From: Ilumatobacteraceae bacterium
GTDB taxonomy: Bacteria > Actinomycetota > Acidimicrobiia > Acidimicrobiales > Ilumatobacteraceae
Direction of reading: 5' to 3'
DNA: 43,730 nt
Assembly: GCA_022843125.1 (NCBI GenBank)
Contig: JALHOG010000044.1
Location: 1-43,730 of the forward strand
This document shows positions 23,441 through 33,199 of this stretch, in pieces (the first letter of the stretch is position 1; each line of letters begins with the position of its first letter). The notes beneath the pieces were generated by a model. The model was not told the origin of the DNA, did not search any database, and worked only from the letters and a program-made list of their open reading frames with translations. The translations under genes and the position numbers were made by a program.

Positions 23441-24691
23441 ATGCATCGAATCACCCACCTCGTCATCACCGTCGCGGTCATCACCGTCGCGACGTGCGCG
23501 GCTGCGCTCACCGTGACCGGCACCTCGGTGGCCGATGCCCCCGACTGGCCCGACATCGCGCCCGGCGAGTACGTGATCGAGCTCACGCCCGACGCCGACC
23601 CGCAGGCCGTCGCCGCGGCGACGGGGGCGACGATCCCGCTCGAACCGCTCGGCCCCGGTGAACTCGTCCACCGCCTCGTGCTCGAGCCCACCACCGACCC
23701 GCAGGCGGTCATCGACGCGCTCCTCAACACCGACGGCATCGCCCTCGCTCAGCCCAACCTCGTGCTCGGCACCACCGACGCACTCCTGCTCCGCAAGCGA
23801 TTCTTCACCGATCTCGACGTCGCCCAGGTGACCGCGAGCGACGCCGGCTATCGCATCCGGCAGCGTGCGCTGGCCAACGCCGGTCTGCCCGCCGGGGCAC
23901 CCGCCACCGGCGTGCGCGTCGCTGTTCTCGACACCGGCGTCGACCTGGCCCACCCACGCCTCAGCTCCCGCCTGCTGTCCAACGGCTACGACTTCGTCGA
24001 CCGCGACGCGACTCCTGGCGAGGTGGCCAACGGCGTCGACGAGAACGGCAATGGTGCCGTCGACGAAGCGTTCGGCCACGGCACCTACGTCGCCGGCCTC
24101 GTCGCGCTGGTCGCACCGGGAGCGCGAATCCTGCCGGTGCGCGTCCTCGACAGCGACGGTTCGAGCACGACCTGGACCGTGATGCAGGGCTTGGCGTTCG
24201 CGGCTGCGCGCGGCGTCACGATCGTCAACCTGAGCCTCGGCGGCCCCACGTGGGGGCCCGTGGCCGAGCGTCAGCTCGAACACCTCGCGAACAGCGGGGT
24301 GATCGTGGTGGCGGCGGCCGGCAACGACGCCTCGCCTGTCGAGGTCTACCCCGCAGGCTCACCGCACGTCGTCGGTGTCGCGTCGATCGACGGAGCGAGG
24401 GGTGCAGCGGCCACGTTCTCGAACCGCGGCTCGTGGATCTCCGTCGCCGCTCCCGGCGTCGCGATCACCAGTACCTACCCGGGCGCGCGGTACGCGACCT
24501 GGGGAGGCACATCGGCCTCGGCGCCGATCGTCAGCGGCGTGTTGGCAATCAGCACGCGCCTCATGCCCGGCGCACCGATCTCCGACGTGATCGACACCGT
24601 CACGTCGACCGCCCGGCCCGAATCTCTCGACGGGTTGAGCGCCAACGGTCGGATCGACGCCGCCGCGGCAGTGGTGGCTGCGCTCGACTGA
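23441..24691 (+). CDS. Secreted S8 (subtilisin-family) serine protease
   Basis: 416 residues. ATG 23441 has GAGG seven bases upstream and starts a Sec signal peptide; longer in-frame starts would bury it. After the signal comes an inhibitor-I9-like propeptide (GEYVIELTPDADPQAVAAAT to LAQPN, about residues 45-105). The catalytic triad is Asp164 (AVLDTGVDLAHP), His213 (FGHGTYVAGL) and Ser358 (GGTSASAPIVSG), with oxyanion Asn295 (AAAGND). An Asp/Asn/Gly-rich insert between Asp and His (VANGVDENGNGAVDEAFGHG) may bind calcium. It should be exported as a zymogen. The shared upstream CGYGTATCA element links it to the sigma/CHAT operon. Confidence 0.93.
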   Translation: MHRITHLVITVAVITVATCAAALTVTGTSVADAPDWPDIAPGEYVIELTPDADPQAVAAATGATIPLEPLGPGELVHRLVLEPTTDPQAVIDALLNTDGIALAQPNLVLGTTDALLLRKRFFTDLDVAQVTASDAGYRIRQRALANAGLPAGAPATGVRVAVLDTGVDLAHPRLSSRLLSNGYDFVDRDATPGEVANGVDENGNGAVDEAFGHGTYVAGLVALVAPGARILPVRVLDSDGSSTTWTVMQGLAFAAARGVTIVNLSLGGPTWGPVAERQLEHLANSGVIVVAAAGNDASPVEVYPAGSPHVVGVASIDGARGAAATFSNRGSWISVAAPGVAITSTYPGARYATWGGTSASAPIVSGVLAISTRLMPGAPISDVIDTVTSTARPESLDGLSANGRIDAAAAVVAALD

Positions 24692-24702
24692 TCGACGCGG
24701 TC

Positions 24703-24711
24703 GCGTATCAC
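24703..24711 (+). promoter_or_regulatory. CGCGTATCA element upstream of the beta-helix gene
   Basis: Third copy of the shared element, one base different from the other two, 69 bases before the ATG at 24781 and 12 bases after the subtilisin stop. The spacing to the start is almost the same as at 23360. Confidence 0.4.
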
Positions 24712-24780
24712 CGACCACTCCCGAGTGCATTGGTGGGGACGGACGCACCGAAGCGTCCCTGAACCACCAGGAGATCCCTC

Positions 24781-25356
24781 ATGCGTACATCAACCCTGCT
24801 CGCCGCCGGCCTCATGACGCTCGGCGCGGTCGCCGTCCCGGCCACCGTGAGCGCCCAGCCCCAGAACGTCGTGTGCACCGGCACGATCGGCGCGATCGCC
24901 GTCGACAACGTCGAGGTTCCCGAGTTCGCTCGTTGCACCCTCAACGGCACGACCGTGCTCGGATCGGTCGAGGTCAAGCCGTTCGCCCGCCTCAACGCCA
25001 GCTTCACCAGCGTGCGTGGCAGCGTCCAGGCGACCGAGGCGACATCGGTCGTCGTGGCCGACTCCACGATCAGCGGCGGTGTCGAGGTCGTGCAGGGCGG
25101 CATCGCCCGGGTGCTCCGCAACAGCATCGGCGGCGGCCTGAAGATCGAGCAGCAGTCCGGCGCCGTGGCCGCGAACGGCAACCGCGTCGGTGTCGGCGTG
25201 GCCGGCGACGTGCAGCTCTTCGAGAACCTCGGCGGCACCGCCGTCAACGGCAATCGCGTGTCGGGCAACCTCCAGTGCAAGGACAACCTGCCCGCGCCGA
25301 CCGGCGGCCGCAACGTGGTCGCCGGCAACAAGGAAGATCAGTGCCTGACGCTCTGA
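24781..25356 (+). CDS. Secreted beta-helix-like protein, unknown function
   Basis: 191 residues; ATG 24781 has an AGGAG ribosome site. A Sec signal peptide is followed by an Ala-x-Ala-like cleavage site (ATVSAQP). The mature part is made of short Asn/Gly/Val repeats such as RLNASFTSVRGSVQATEATS, SGGVEVVQG, GNRVGVGVAGDVQLFENLGG and NRVSGNLQCKDN. This suggests a right-handed parallel beta-helix, like actinobacterial secreted stacks ending in N-G-N-x-V. Four cysteines could form two disulfides. It follows the secreted protease and shares its upstream element, so it may be a protease substrate, a cell-surface structural protein or a co-regulated target. Confidence 0.75.
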   Translation: MRTSTLLAAGLMTLGAVAVPATVSAQPQNVVCTGTIGAIAVDNVEVPEFARCTLNGTTVLGSVEVKPFARLNASFTSVRGSVQATEATSVVVADSTISGGVEVVQGGIARVLRNSIGGGLKIEQQSGAVAANGNRVGVGVAGDVQLFENLGGTAVNGNRVSGNLQCKDNLPAPTGGRNVVAGNKEDQCLTL

Positions 25357-25403
25357 TCGAGAGCCGACTGCCCGCGTCGTCCCGCTGACGCTGGCGCAGG
25401 AGG

Positions 25404-25444
25404 AGCGGGGGGATGGGAGCACGACGTGCTCCCATCCCCCCGCT
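25404..25444. terminator. Strong hairpin after the beta-helix gene
   Basis: A 20-base arm starting AGCGGGGGGATGGG (25404-25423) is perfectly complementary to 25425-25444, with one base between. It forms a long G/C stem without a T-run. It separates the sigma/CHAT/protease cassette from the next gene and is the probable transcription end. Confidence 0.75.
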
Positions 25445-25540
25445 GTCGCGTCCGGGCACGGCTTCGCCCGCCGGGAGGACACGCGCCGCCCGTGTTCCTC
25501 AGCACGGGACACACGATTCTCCGATGGTCAGAGGCATGAC

Positions 25541-25546
25541 TAGGTT
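25541..25546 (+). promoter_or_regulatory. -10 element for a leaderless PPDK-like message
   Basis: TAGGTT ends eight bases before the ATG at 25555; no ribosome site is present between. This suggests leaderless initiation. Confidence 0.35.
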
Positions 25547-25554
25547 CGCGGACC

Positions 25555-27903
<2,349 letters not shown>

Positions 27904-27905
27904 CG

Positions 27906-27952
27906 AACGCGTGAGGTTCTTGCGGCCAGAGTCCGCAAGAACCTCACGCGTT
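27906..27952. terminator. Bidirectional hairpin terminator, repeat family copy 1
   Basis: A perfect 20-bp stem beginning AACGCGTGAGGTTC (27906-27925) pairs with 27933-27952 around a 7-base loop. It lies between convergent genes and contains the stop codon of the MFS gene (27944-27946). A diverged copy is at 31348-31396. Confidence 0.8.
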
Positions 27953-29428
27953 GGGTGCTCGCGTTTCGTCGACGACGCGACGCGCGTGCGAGATCGCGTC
28001 GCGGGCAGCCACCTCGGCGTCGCCGCCCGTGTGCGCCGGCCATCGCGCCGCCTCCGTGGCAGCCCTCGCGAGCACCACGGCTTCGTCGAAATACCCTCGC
28101 GACGCGAGCGTCTCGGCGCGCATGATCAGCCGGTCGGCGAGTTCCACCCGTCCGACAGGACGCAGCATCGGGCCGGTCCGGATACGGCGCAGGTGCGCGG
28201 CCGCGGTCGCTGCGAGAAACACCGCCAACCCGATCACGCCCAGCCATGTCTGGGTGCGGATGGCGACCGCGAGGCATGCCGCCAGCACCCACACCAGCTC
28301 GAGCCGGGTCTCGAGCATCGCGTACACCTGACCGCGCCGAGCGTGCGGTGCCAGCCGCTGCATGGTGGCGTCGAGGGCGCGCCGGCCCACGCTCACGGCG
28401 AGGCCGAGCACGTAGATCGCCGCGACGAGGGTGATCCGGTTGAACACCAGCCCACAGATCGCGATGGCCACCGCAGGAGCGACGAGCGCCGCAGTCAGCA
28501 TCGCCCGCTCGGTGAGGTGCCGGCGGAGCCACGGGCTCACGATGGTCCCCGTGAACCCGCCGACCCCGTTCGCGAGGATGACCGCACCGAGCAGCCATGT
28601 CGGTTCTCCCTCGGACCGCAGCGAGAAGCCGAGGTGGAACACGGTGAACCCGATGGCAGCGCGCAGCGCCATCATGTCCCACACCGCTCCCGACACGTCG
28701 GGGCGCACGAGCTCGATCTCGGCGTCGTGATCGAGCGGTGCGACGGGCGGGGTCACCGCCCGCAACCACCACGCCGACACCACACCGACCAGGTACAGCG
28801 CTGCCCCGACGACGAGCGTCACCGCCGCCGACGTCGACGTGTAGACGGCGACTGCGAGCCCGGCTGCGATCGCCCCCGCCATCGTGGAGGTGCGCGACAG
28901 CCGAGCGTTGGCGGCAACGAGGTCGTCCTCGTCATCGACGATCGACGGAACGAGTGCGTTGCGTGTCACCGAGTACGTCTTCGCGACGACGAGCACCCCG
29001 AACGCGAGCGGGAACAGCAGCAGCGTGCGGAGGTGTTCGGCCAAGGCGAGCGCGAGCACCGCCCGGAGCGCGAACGTGGCGATCATGACCACCGGGAGGC
29101 CACCTCGGACACGATCGACGAGCGGCCCGATGAGCGGCGCCATGACGAGGAACGGTGCCAGCGTGAGCACGAGGAACAGCAGCACGCGGGGCCGGGCCGC
29201 GTCGGGTGACACGCTGAAGAAGATCGAACCGGCCATCGAGATCGTGAAGAAGGCCTCGGCCGCGCTGTGAACGCAATGGGTGATCGTCAGGCGGGCCTGC
29301 GGGCCCGGCCCGAACAGCCAGTGCCAGATCGCCCGGCCGACCCCGCCGACAGCGCCGACAGCGATCGGTCGCAGATCGGGACCGCTTGCCGGCTCGGTGT
29401 CGACGGGGAGTGCTGCGTCATCCGTCAC
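27944..29428 (-). CDS. MFS-type membrane transporter
   Basis: 494 residues. The first 40 residues are a soluble leader, followed by twelve or so hydrophobic spans to about residue 410 with MFS-like loops (LIGPLVDRVRGGLPVV, a motif-A-like segment after span 2, and PWLRRHLTERAMLT). A final 75-residue cytoplasmic helical tail contains RGYFDEAVVLARAATEAARW, a TPR-like hairpin. Substrate unknown. The start overlaps the end of the upstream lipoprotein gene by 11 bases, so the two are coupled. The stop is embedded in a terminator hairpin. Confidence 0.82.
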   Translation of the reverse strand: MTDDAALPVDTEPASGPDLRPIAVGAVGGVGRAIWHWLFGPGPQARLTITHCVHSAAEAFFTISMAGSIFFSVSPDAARPRVLLFLVLTLAPFLVMAPLIGPLVDRVRGGLPVVMIATFALRAVLALALAEHLRTLLLFPLAFGVLVVAKTYSVTRNALVPSIVDDEDDLVAANARLSRTSTMAGAIAAGLAVAVYTSTSAAVTLVVGAALYLVGVVSAWWLRAVTPPVAPLDHDAEIELVRPDVSGAVWDMMALRAAIGFTVFHLGFSLRSEGEPTWLLGAVILANGVGGFTGTIVSPWLRRHLTERAMLTAALVAPAVAIAICGLVFNRITLVAAIYVLGLAVSVGRRALDATMQRLAPHARRGQVYAMLETRLELVWVLAACLAVAIRTQTWLGVIGLAVFLAATAAAHLRRIRTGPMLRPVGRVELADRLIMRAETLASRGYFDEAVVLARAATEAARWPAHTGGDAEVAARDAISHARRVVDETRAPNA

Positions 29429-30029
29429 CGACCAACACCTCCGGGGTGACCGTCTCGGAGTCGCCGATCACCCAGACACCACCGTCGTTGCGCAACGTCA
29501 CGAGATGACCGCTCACGCGATCTCGACCCCGATACAGCTCGACGCGCACCTGGTGCGGCGGGTCCGGTTTGATGCGGCCCAACCCGATCAAGGTCCCCTC
29601 GTCGCGCGGCGACTCCTCCGTCGATGCCGCATCGAGCGCCGCATCGACGACATCGACGAATCGGATGTCGTAGCCCTGCGCGAGCGCCTCGATCACCCCC
29701 ACCTGGATCTCGATCGGGAGTGCATCACCGCTCGCAGGGACGACGTAGACGACCGGCAACGACTCCGGATCGAGCGACGGCGGTAGGAAGCGGGCGATCA
29801 CCGTGACGTACGCGTCGACGCCGACCACGGGTGACCCCGGTTCGCTGGTCGTCGATCCGGTGTCACCGTCGCACGCCGTCGCTGCGAGCGACACGGCGCC
29901 CGCGATCACCACGGCGAGCAGGCGACGGAACACGTGGCGATGTCGGCGGCGGTGCGGGCGCGACGACACGAGGGTCAGGTACCCCGACCGGCCCTCCGTC
30001 GCACGTCGGACGCCTCCGCTATCGCCCAT
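29418..30029 (-). CDS. Predicted lipoprotein, unknown function
   Basis: 203 residues from ATG 30029, chosen because it gives the same 11-base overlap with the upstream gene as this gene has with the next. GTG 29969 or 29933 would give a shorter, more usual signal peptide. The hydrophobic core (VFRRLLAVVIAGAVSLAATAC) ends at Cys53, then a Gly/Ser/Thr linker. The mature part has strands and a QVRVELYRGRDRVSGHLVTL repeat-like sheet with no recognised family. It is probably membrane-anchored outside the cell and co-expressed with the hydrolase and MFS genes. Confidence 0.65.
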   Translation of the reverse strand: MGDSGGVRRATEGRSGYLTLVSSRPHRRRHRHVFRRLLAVVIAGAVSLAATACDGDTGSTTSEPGSPVVGVDAYVTVIARFLPPSLDPESLPVVYVVPASGDALPIEIQVGVIEALAQGYDIRFVDVVDAALDAASTEESPRDEGTLIGLGRIKPDPPHQVRVELYRGRDRVSGHLVTLRNDGGVWVIGDSETVTPEVLVGDG

Positions 30030-30765
30030 CGCCCTCCCCGACCGGTGTGTGGCGGGCCAGAAACTCGCCGATCGCTGCGCCGGCAGCCGGGAGCGACTCG
30101 TCGTCCTTCCAACGCTCGATGAACGTGACGGAGGGCGCGAGCGACGCGATCTCGCGCGACGTCGACGACGGGTGGTACTGGTCGTTCCCCATGGCGACGA
30201 GCATCGGCGTGGTGATCGACGCGACCTGATCACGTGTTGCGGTCAGCACGAACTCGGCATCCCACATGTTCGACTTGAACGCCGCCCAGTCGTCTGGCGC
30301 CGCCTCGGGGTGGTCGGCGGCGATCTCGGCGCGCCAACCGTCGAACACGTCGTCGAACGCATCACGGTTGCCGTCGATCCCGACCGGTTGCAGCAGCACC
30401 GCCGACGTGAAGCGCTCGGGCGCGGCCGTGAGCAACCCGATGATGTACGGCCCGCCGATGCACATCCCGACCACGTGGCACCGCTCGACGCCGAGGTGAT
30501 CGAGCAGGCCGAGCTGGTCGCCCGCATACGTGGCCCAGCCATCGCTGGCCGAAACGGGTGCGGTGGAGCGGCCCGCATTGCGCTGGTCCATGCCGATCAA
30601 CCGGTACGTGTCGGCGAGCGAGCGGCGCGGGTTCCACGGCATCGCATTCCACTTGTCGTTCGCAGAACGCATGCCGCCGGGGGCGATCAGCAGGACCGGG
30701 TACCCGTCGGCGGGCCCCTCCAGGTCGAAGTGGAGCGCCGCCCCATCACGTGTGTACATCGGCAT
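30019..30765 (-). CDS. Alpha/beta hydrolase with cysteine at the nucleophile elbow
   Basis: 248 residues from ATG 30765; the promoter CAGACT six bases upstream suggests a leaderless message. The fold is shown by VLLIAPGGMRS (oxyanion loop), MDQRNAGRS, and the nucleophile elbow HVVGMCIGGPY, where Cys102 replaces the usual Ser, as in dienelactone hydrolase. The acid is probably Asp in AMGNDQYHPSS. A catalytic His near the C-terminus is not obvious (only LARHTP at the end), so the triad may be incomplete. It is the first gene of a three-gene overlapping operon with a lipoprotein and an MFS transporter. Substrate unknown. Confidence 0.85.
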   Translation of the reverse strand: MPMYTRDGAALHFDLEGPADGYPVLLIAPGGMRSANDKWNAMPWNPRRSLADTYRLIGMDQRNAGRSTAPVSASDGWATYAGDQLGLLDHLGVERCHVVGMCIGGPYIIGLLTAAPERFTSAVLLQPVGIDGNRDAFDDVFDGWRAEIAADHPEAAPDDWAAFKSNMWDAEFVLTATRDQVASITTPMLVAMGNDQYHPSSTSREIASLAPSVTFIERWKDDESLPAAGAAIGEFLARHTPVGEGDGR

Positions 30766-30771
30766 GGGTCC

Positions 30772-30777
30772 AGTCTG
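30772..30777 (-). promoter_or_regulatory. -10 element for a leaderless hydrolase message
   Basis: On the minus strand, CAGACT is followed by GGACCC and then ATG (30765), almost identical to GAGACT-GGACCG-ATG at 14776-14790. Confidence 0.45.
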
Positions 30778-30893
30778 GCCGACCTGCCGATCGGGTACCG
30801 GGTCGTTCGCCCCTGGAACACGGAGTCACCCACGAGCCACACTGACCGTGGGCAACTCGCAGGCAGCGTCGGCGGGCGCTCGAACGGAGGACC

Positions 30894-31355
30894 ATGGACA
30901 CCAACGCTCGCCACCCCGTCGTCGTGGGGGTGGACGGATCTGCGAACGGCCAGCGCGCGATGCACGTCGCCGCGCGCCAGGCGGCACGTACCCAACGCCC
31001 GCTCGTCGTGGTGCACGCGGTCGGGCTCACCCGGATGATCGACGGGGTCATCGACGGCGAGCATGTCGCCTCGCACGATCACCGCCCGGAGATCGCACGC
31101 GAGGTCATCGAGTGGTGCTCGACGCTGGACGGCGAGTGCAACGATGTCGAGTCGCTCGTGCTCGACGGCTCCCCCGTCGACGTCCTGCTGCGGGCGGCAA
31201 CCGACCTCGACGCATCGCTGATCGTCGTGGGCCGGCGGGGCTCCGGCGGCCGGCCCGAACTCCGGCTCGGCAGCACCGCCCACCAGGTGATCGAGCACGC
31301 CCACTGCCCCGTCCTCGTGGTTCCCGCCGACCACACCCCACACCCGGACGCGTGA
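30894..31355 (+). CDS. Universal stress protein (UspA family, ATP-binding type)
   Basis: 153 residues; ATG 30894 follows GGAGG by three bases. The protein begins PVVVGVDGSANGQRAMHVAA, the Usp opening with the Asp that contacts adenine. The ATP-binding signature Gly-2x-Gly-9x-Gly-Ser is exact: Gly113, Gly116, Gly126-Ser127, followed by HQVIEHAHCPVLVVP. It is a single domain of normal length. Such proteins are induced under stress and form dimers in the cytoplasm. It stands alone; its stop codon lies within a repeat-family terminator sequence. Confidence 0.93.
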   Translation: MDTNARHPVVVGVDGSANGQRAMHVAARQAARTQRPLVVVHAVGLTRMIDGVIDGEHVASHDHRPEIAREVIEWCSTLDGECNDVESLVLDGSPVDVLLRAATDLDASLIVVGRRGSGGRPELRLGSTAHQVIEHAHCPVLVVPADHTPHPDA

Positions 31356-31396
31356 GGTTCTCGCAGTCAGAGGCCGCACGACCCTCACTCATTCGC
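31348..31396. repeat. Dispersed terminator-like repeat, copy 2 (diverged)
   Basis: ACGCGTGAGGTTCTCGCAGT at 31348 matches the left arm of the hairpin at 27906, and the loop CAGAG is also kept. The right arm (CCGCACGACCCTCAC) has lost several pairs. The UspA stop TGA (31353-31355) occupies the same place in the repeat as the MFS stop in copy 1. Confidence 0.65.
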
Positions 31397-31457
31397 TCGG
31401 CTGATGGGGCGCGTACACTGGCGAAGTGCGTGAGCCGGGCCGGATTGGAGAGCGCTG

Positions 31458-32105
31458 ATGACGGTCGGGGAACGCCACCTGACGCTGCGCGAATCCGTCG
31501 CTGAGGAGATCCGGCGGCTGATCATGAACGGTCAGCTCGCACCCGGCGAACGCCTCTACGAAGACCGGCTCGCCGAGCTGCTCGGCGTGTCGCGCAATCC
31601 CGTCCGCGAAGCGATTCGCGCCCTCGAGGGCAGCGGGCTCGTCGAGGTGCAGCCGCGCCGCGGCGCCTATGTGTCCCAGCTCGACCCACTGCAGGCGTCG
31701 AAGCTGCTCGAACTGCGTGCGGTCATCGAGGCGTACGCCGCCCGGCTCGCCGCCCGCAATCGCACCCAGACCGATCTCGACGCGCTCCGCACCTGCCTCG
31801 CTGAGGGCGCCCGGGCGTCCCGCGAAGGTGACCACGTGCGCGCCGCGGCGCGCCACCGCGATTTCCACATCGGGATCGAGCGAGCGTCGGGCAACGACCA
31901 CCTCGAAGCCGTCGTCGGCCCGCTCCGGCACCAGACCGAGCTGGTGTTCTCGATCCTCGCCGACCGGCGGGCCGTGCTCAGTTGGGATGAGCACGTCCGG
32001 ATCCTCGAAGCGATCGAAGCCGGCGACGAAGCCAAGGCCGAGCGGTTCACGATGGAGCACATGGAGTCGGTCGTCGCCGACCTGCTCCATCGTGCCGAGC
32101 CGTGA
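31458..32105 (+). CDS. GntR family regulator (FadR/FCD type)
   Basis: 215 residues; ATG 31458 has a GGAGAG ribosome site and a TACACT -10 at 31414. The winged helix (residues about 8-75) has MNGQLAPGERLYEDRLAELL and SRNPVREAIRALEGSGLVEV. The all-helical FCD effector domain follows (ELRAVIEAYAARLAA, RHRDFHIGIERASGN, SWDEHVRILEAIEAGDEAKA), including the His and Asp/Arg residues that usually bind a metal and a carboxylate ligand. Its stop overlaps the FAD oxidoreductase start (GTGA), so it probably controls that gene. The ligand is likely an organic acid or amino acid, by family. Confidence 0.92.
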   Translation: MTVGERHLTLRESVAEEIRRLIMNGQLAPGERLYEDRLAELLGVSRNPVREAIRALEGSGLVEVQPRRGAYVSQLDPLQASKLLELRAVIEAYAARLAARNRTQTDLDALRTCLAEGARASREGDHVRAAARHRDFHIGIERASGNDHLEAVVGPLRHQTELVFSILADRRAVLSWDEHVRILEAIEAGDEAKAERFTMEHMESVVADLLHRAEP

Positions 32106-33199
32106 CCAGCTCCGTCACCGCCGACGTCGTCATCGTCGGAGCAGGCATCGCCGGAGCATCGGCAGCGTACGAGCTGGCGCAGCGCTGCTCGGTCGTGCTC
32201 GTCGAGACCGAGGCGCAGCCGGGCCACCACGCCACGGGCAGATCCGCCGCGCTGCTCAACTCGAGTGTCGGCGACAAGGCGGTCTGCGACCTCGCCACCG
32301 CGAGCCGGGCGTTCCTCGAGTCGCCGCCCGACGGATTCTGCGAGCATCCGCTGCTGTCACCGCGCGGTCTCATGTGGGTCGCCGGGGCCGAGCACGCGGC
32401 TGCGCTCGACGCGCTCGCCACCGCGACCGCCGGCGTCACGACACGCCTCGACGCAGCCGGCGCCCGTCGCATCGTGCCGACGCTGGCGGACGGTGCCGTC
32501 GCCGCAGGTGCACTGCACGAGCCGACCGCAATGACGATCGACGTCGCATCGCTCCTCGCCGGCTACGTCCGCGGGGTCCGCGCCCGCGGTGCCGTGGTGT
32601 CGACGAGCTGGGAGGCGCTCATGATCGAGCCGCGCGGCAGCGGGTGGCGCGTGTCGAACGGTGCCGGCGACGTGGTCGATGCCGGGTTCGTCGTGAACGC
32701 CTCGGGCGCGTGGGGGGACGTGGTCGCGGCCCGCGCCGGGGTCGCGACGCTCGGGCTGCGCACGCTCCGACGCACGGCCGCGCTGGCGATCGCACCCGAC
32801 TCGGTCGAGCCGTGGCCGATGATCATGGATGTCGCCGGCGATTGGTACGCCGAGCCTGAGGCGGGCGGCCTGCTGGTGTCGCCCGCCGACGAGACCCCGA
32901 TGGAGCCGTGTGACGTCCAGCCCGACGAGCTCGACGTCGCGCTCGCCATCGAGCGCGTGAACGAGGCGCTCGGCCTGTCGATCCGGTCGATCCGGCGCGC
33001 GTGGGCGGGCCTGCGAACGTTCTGCCCCGATCGCCGCCCGGCCGTCGGCGTTCCCCCCGACGCACCTGGCTTCGTGTGGCTGGTCGGCCAAGGAGGCGGC
33101 GGCGTCAAGACCGCCCCGGCGATGGCCGCGCTGGCGTCGAGCATCGTCCTCGACGGCGCGACCCCGCCCGTCGAGCTGGACCCCGGGCGACTGCTCTAG
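32102..33199 (+). CDS. FAD-dependent oxidoreductase (DAO family)
   Basis: 365 residues from GTG 32102. The N-terminal Rossmann motif is VVIVGAGIAGASAAYELA (Gly13, Gly15, Gly18). The later DAO markers are GRSAALLNS, FVVNASGAW and, at the C-terminus, the second FAD contact RRAWAGLRTFCPDRRPAVG ... GFVWLVGQGGGGVKTAPA. Family members oxidise amino acids, sarcosine, glycine or hydroxy-acids. It is coupled to a GntR regulator by a four-base overlap. It ends tail-to-tail with the DUF72 gene, both stops sharing CTAG. With the peptide importer and dehydrogenases to the right it may be part of an amino-compound catabolic locus. Confidence 0.9.
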   Translation: MTSSVTADVVIVGAGIAGASAAYELAQRCSVVLVETEAQPGHHATGRSAALLNSSVGDKAVCDLATASRAFLESPPDGFCEHPLLSPRGLMWVAGAEHAAALDALATATAGVTTRLDAAGARRIVPTLADGAVAAGALHEPTAMTIDVASLLAGYVRGVRARGAVVSTSWEALMIEPRGSGWRVSNGAGDVVDAGFVVNASGAWGDVVAARAGVATLGLRTLRRTAALAIAPDSVEPWPMIMDVAGDWYAEPEAGGLLVSPADETPMEPCDVQPDELDVALAIERVNEALGLSIRSIRRAWAGLRTFCPDRRPAVGVPPDAPGFVWLVGQGGGGVKTAPAMAALASSIVLDGATPPVELDPGRLL

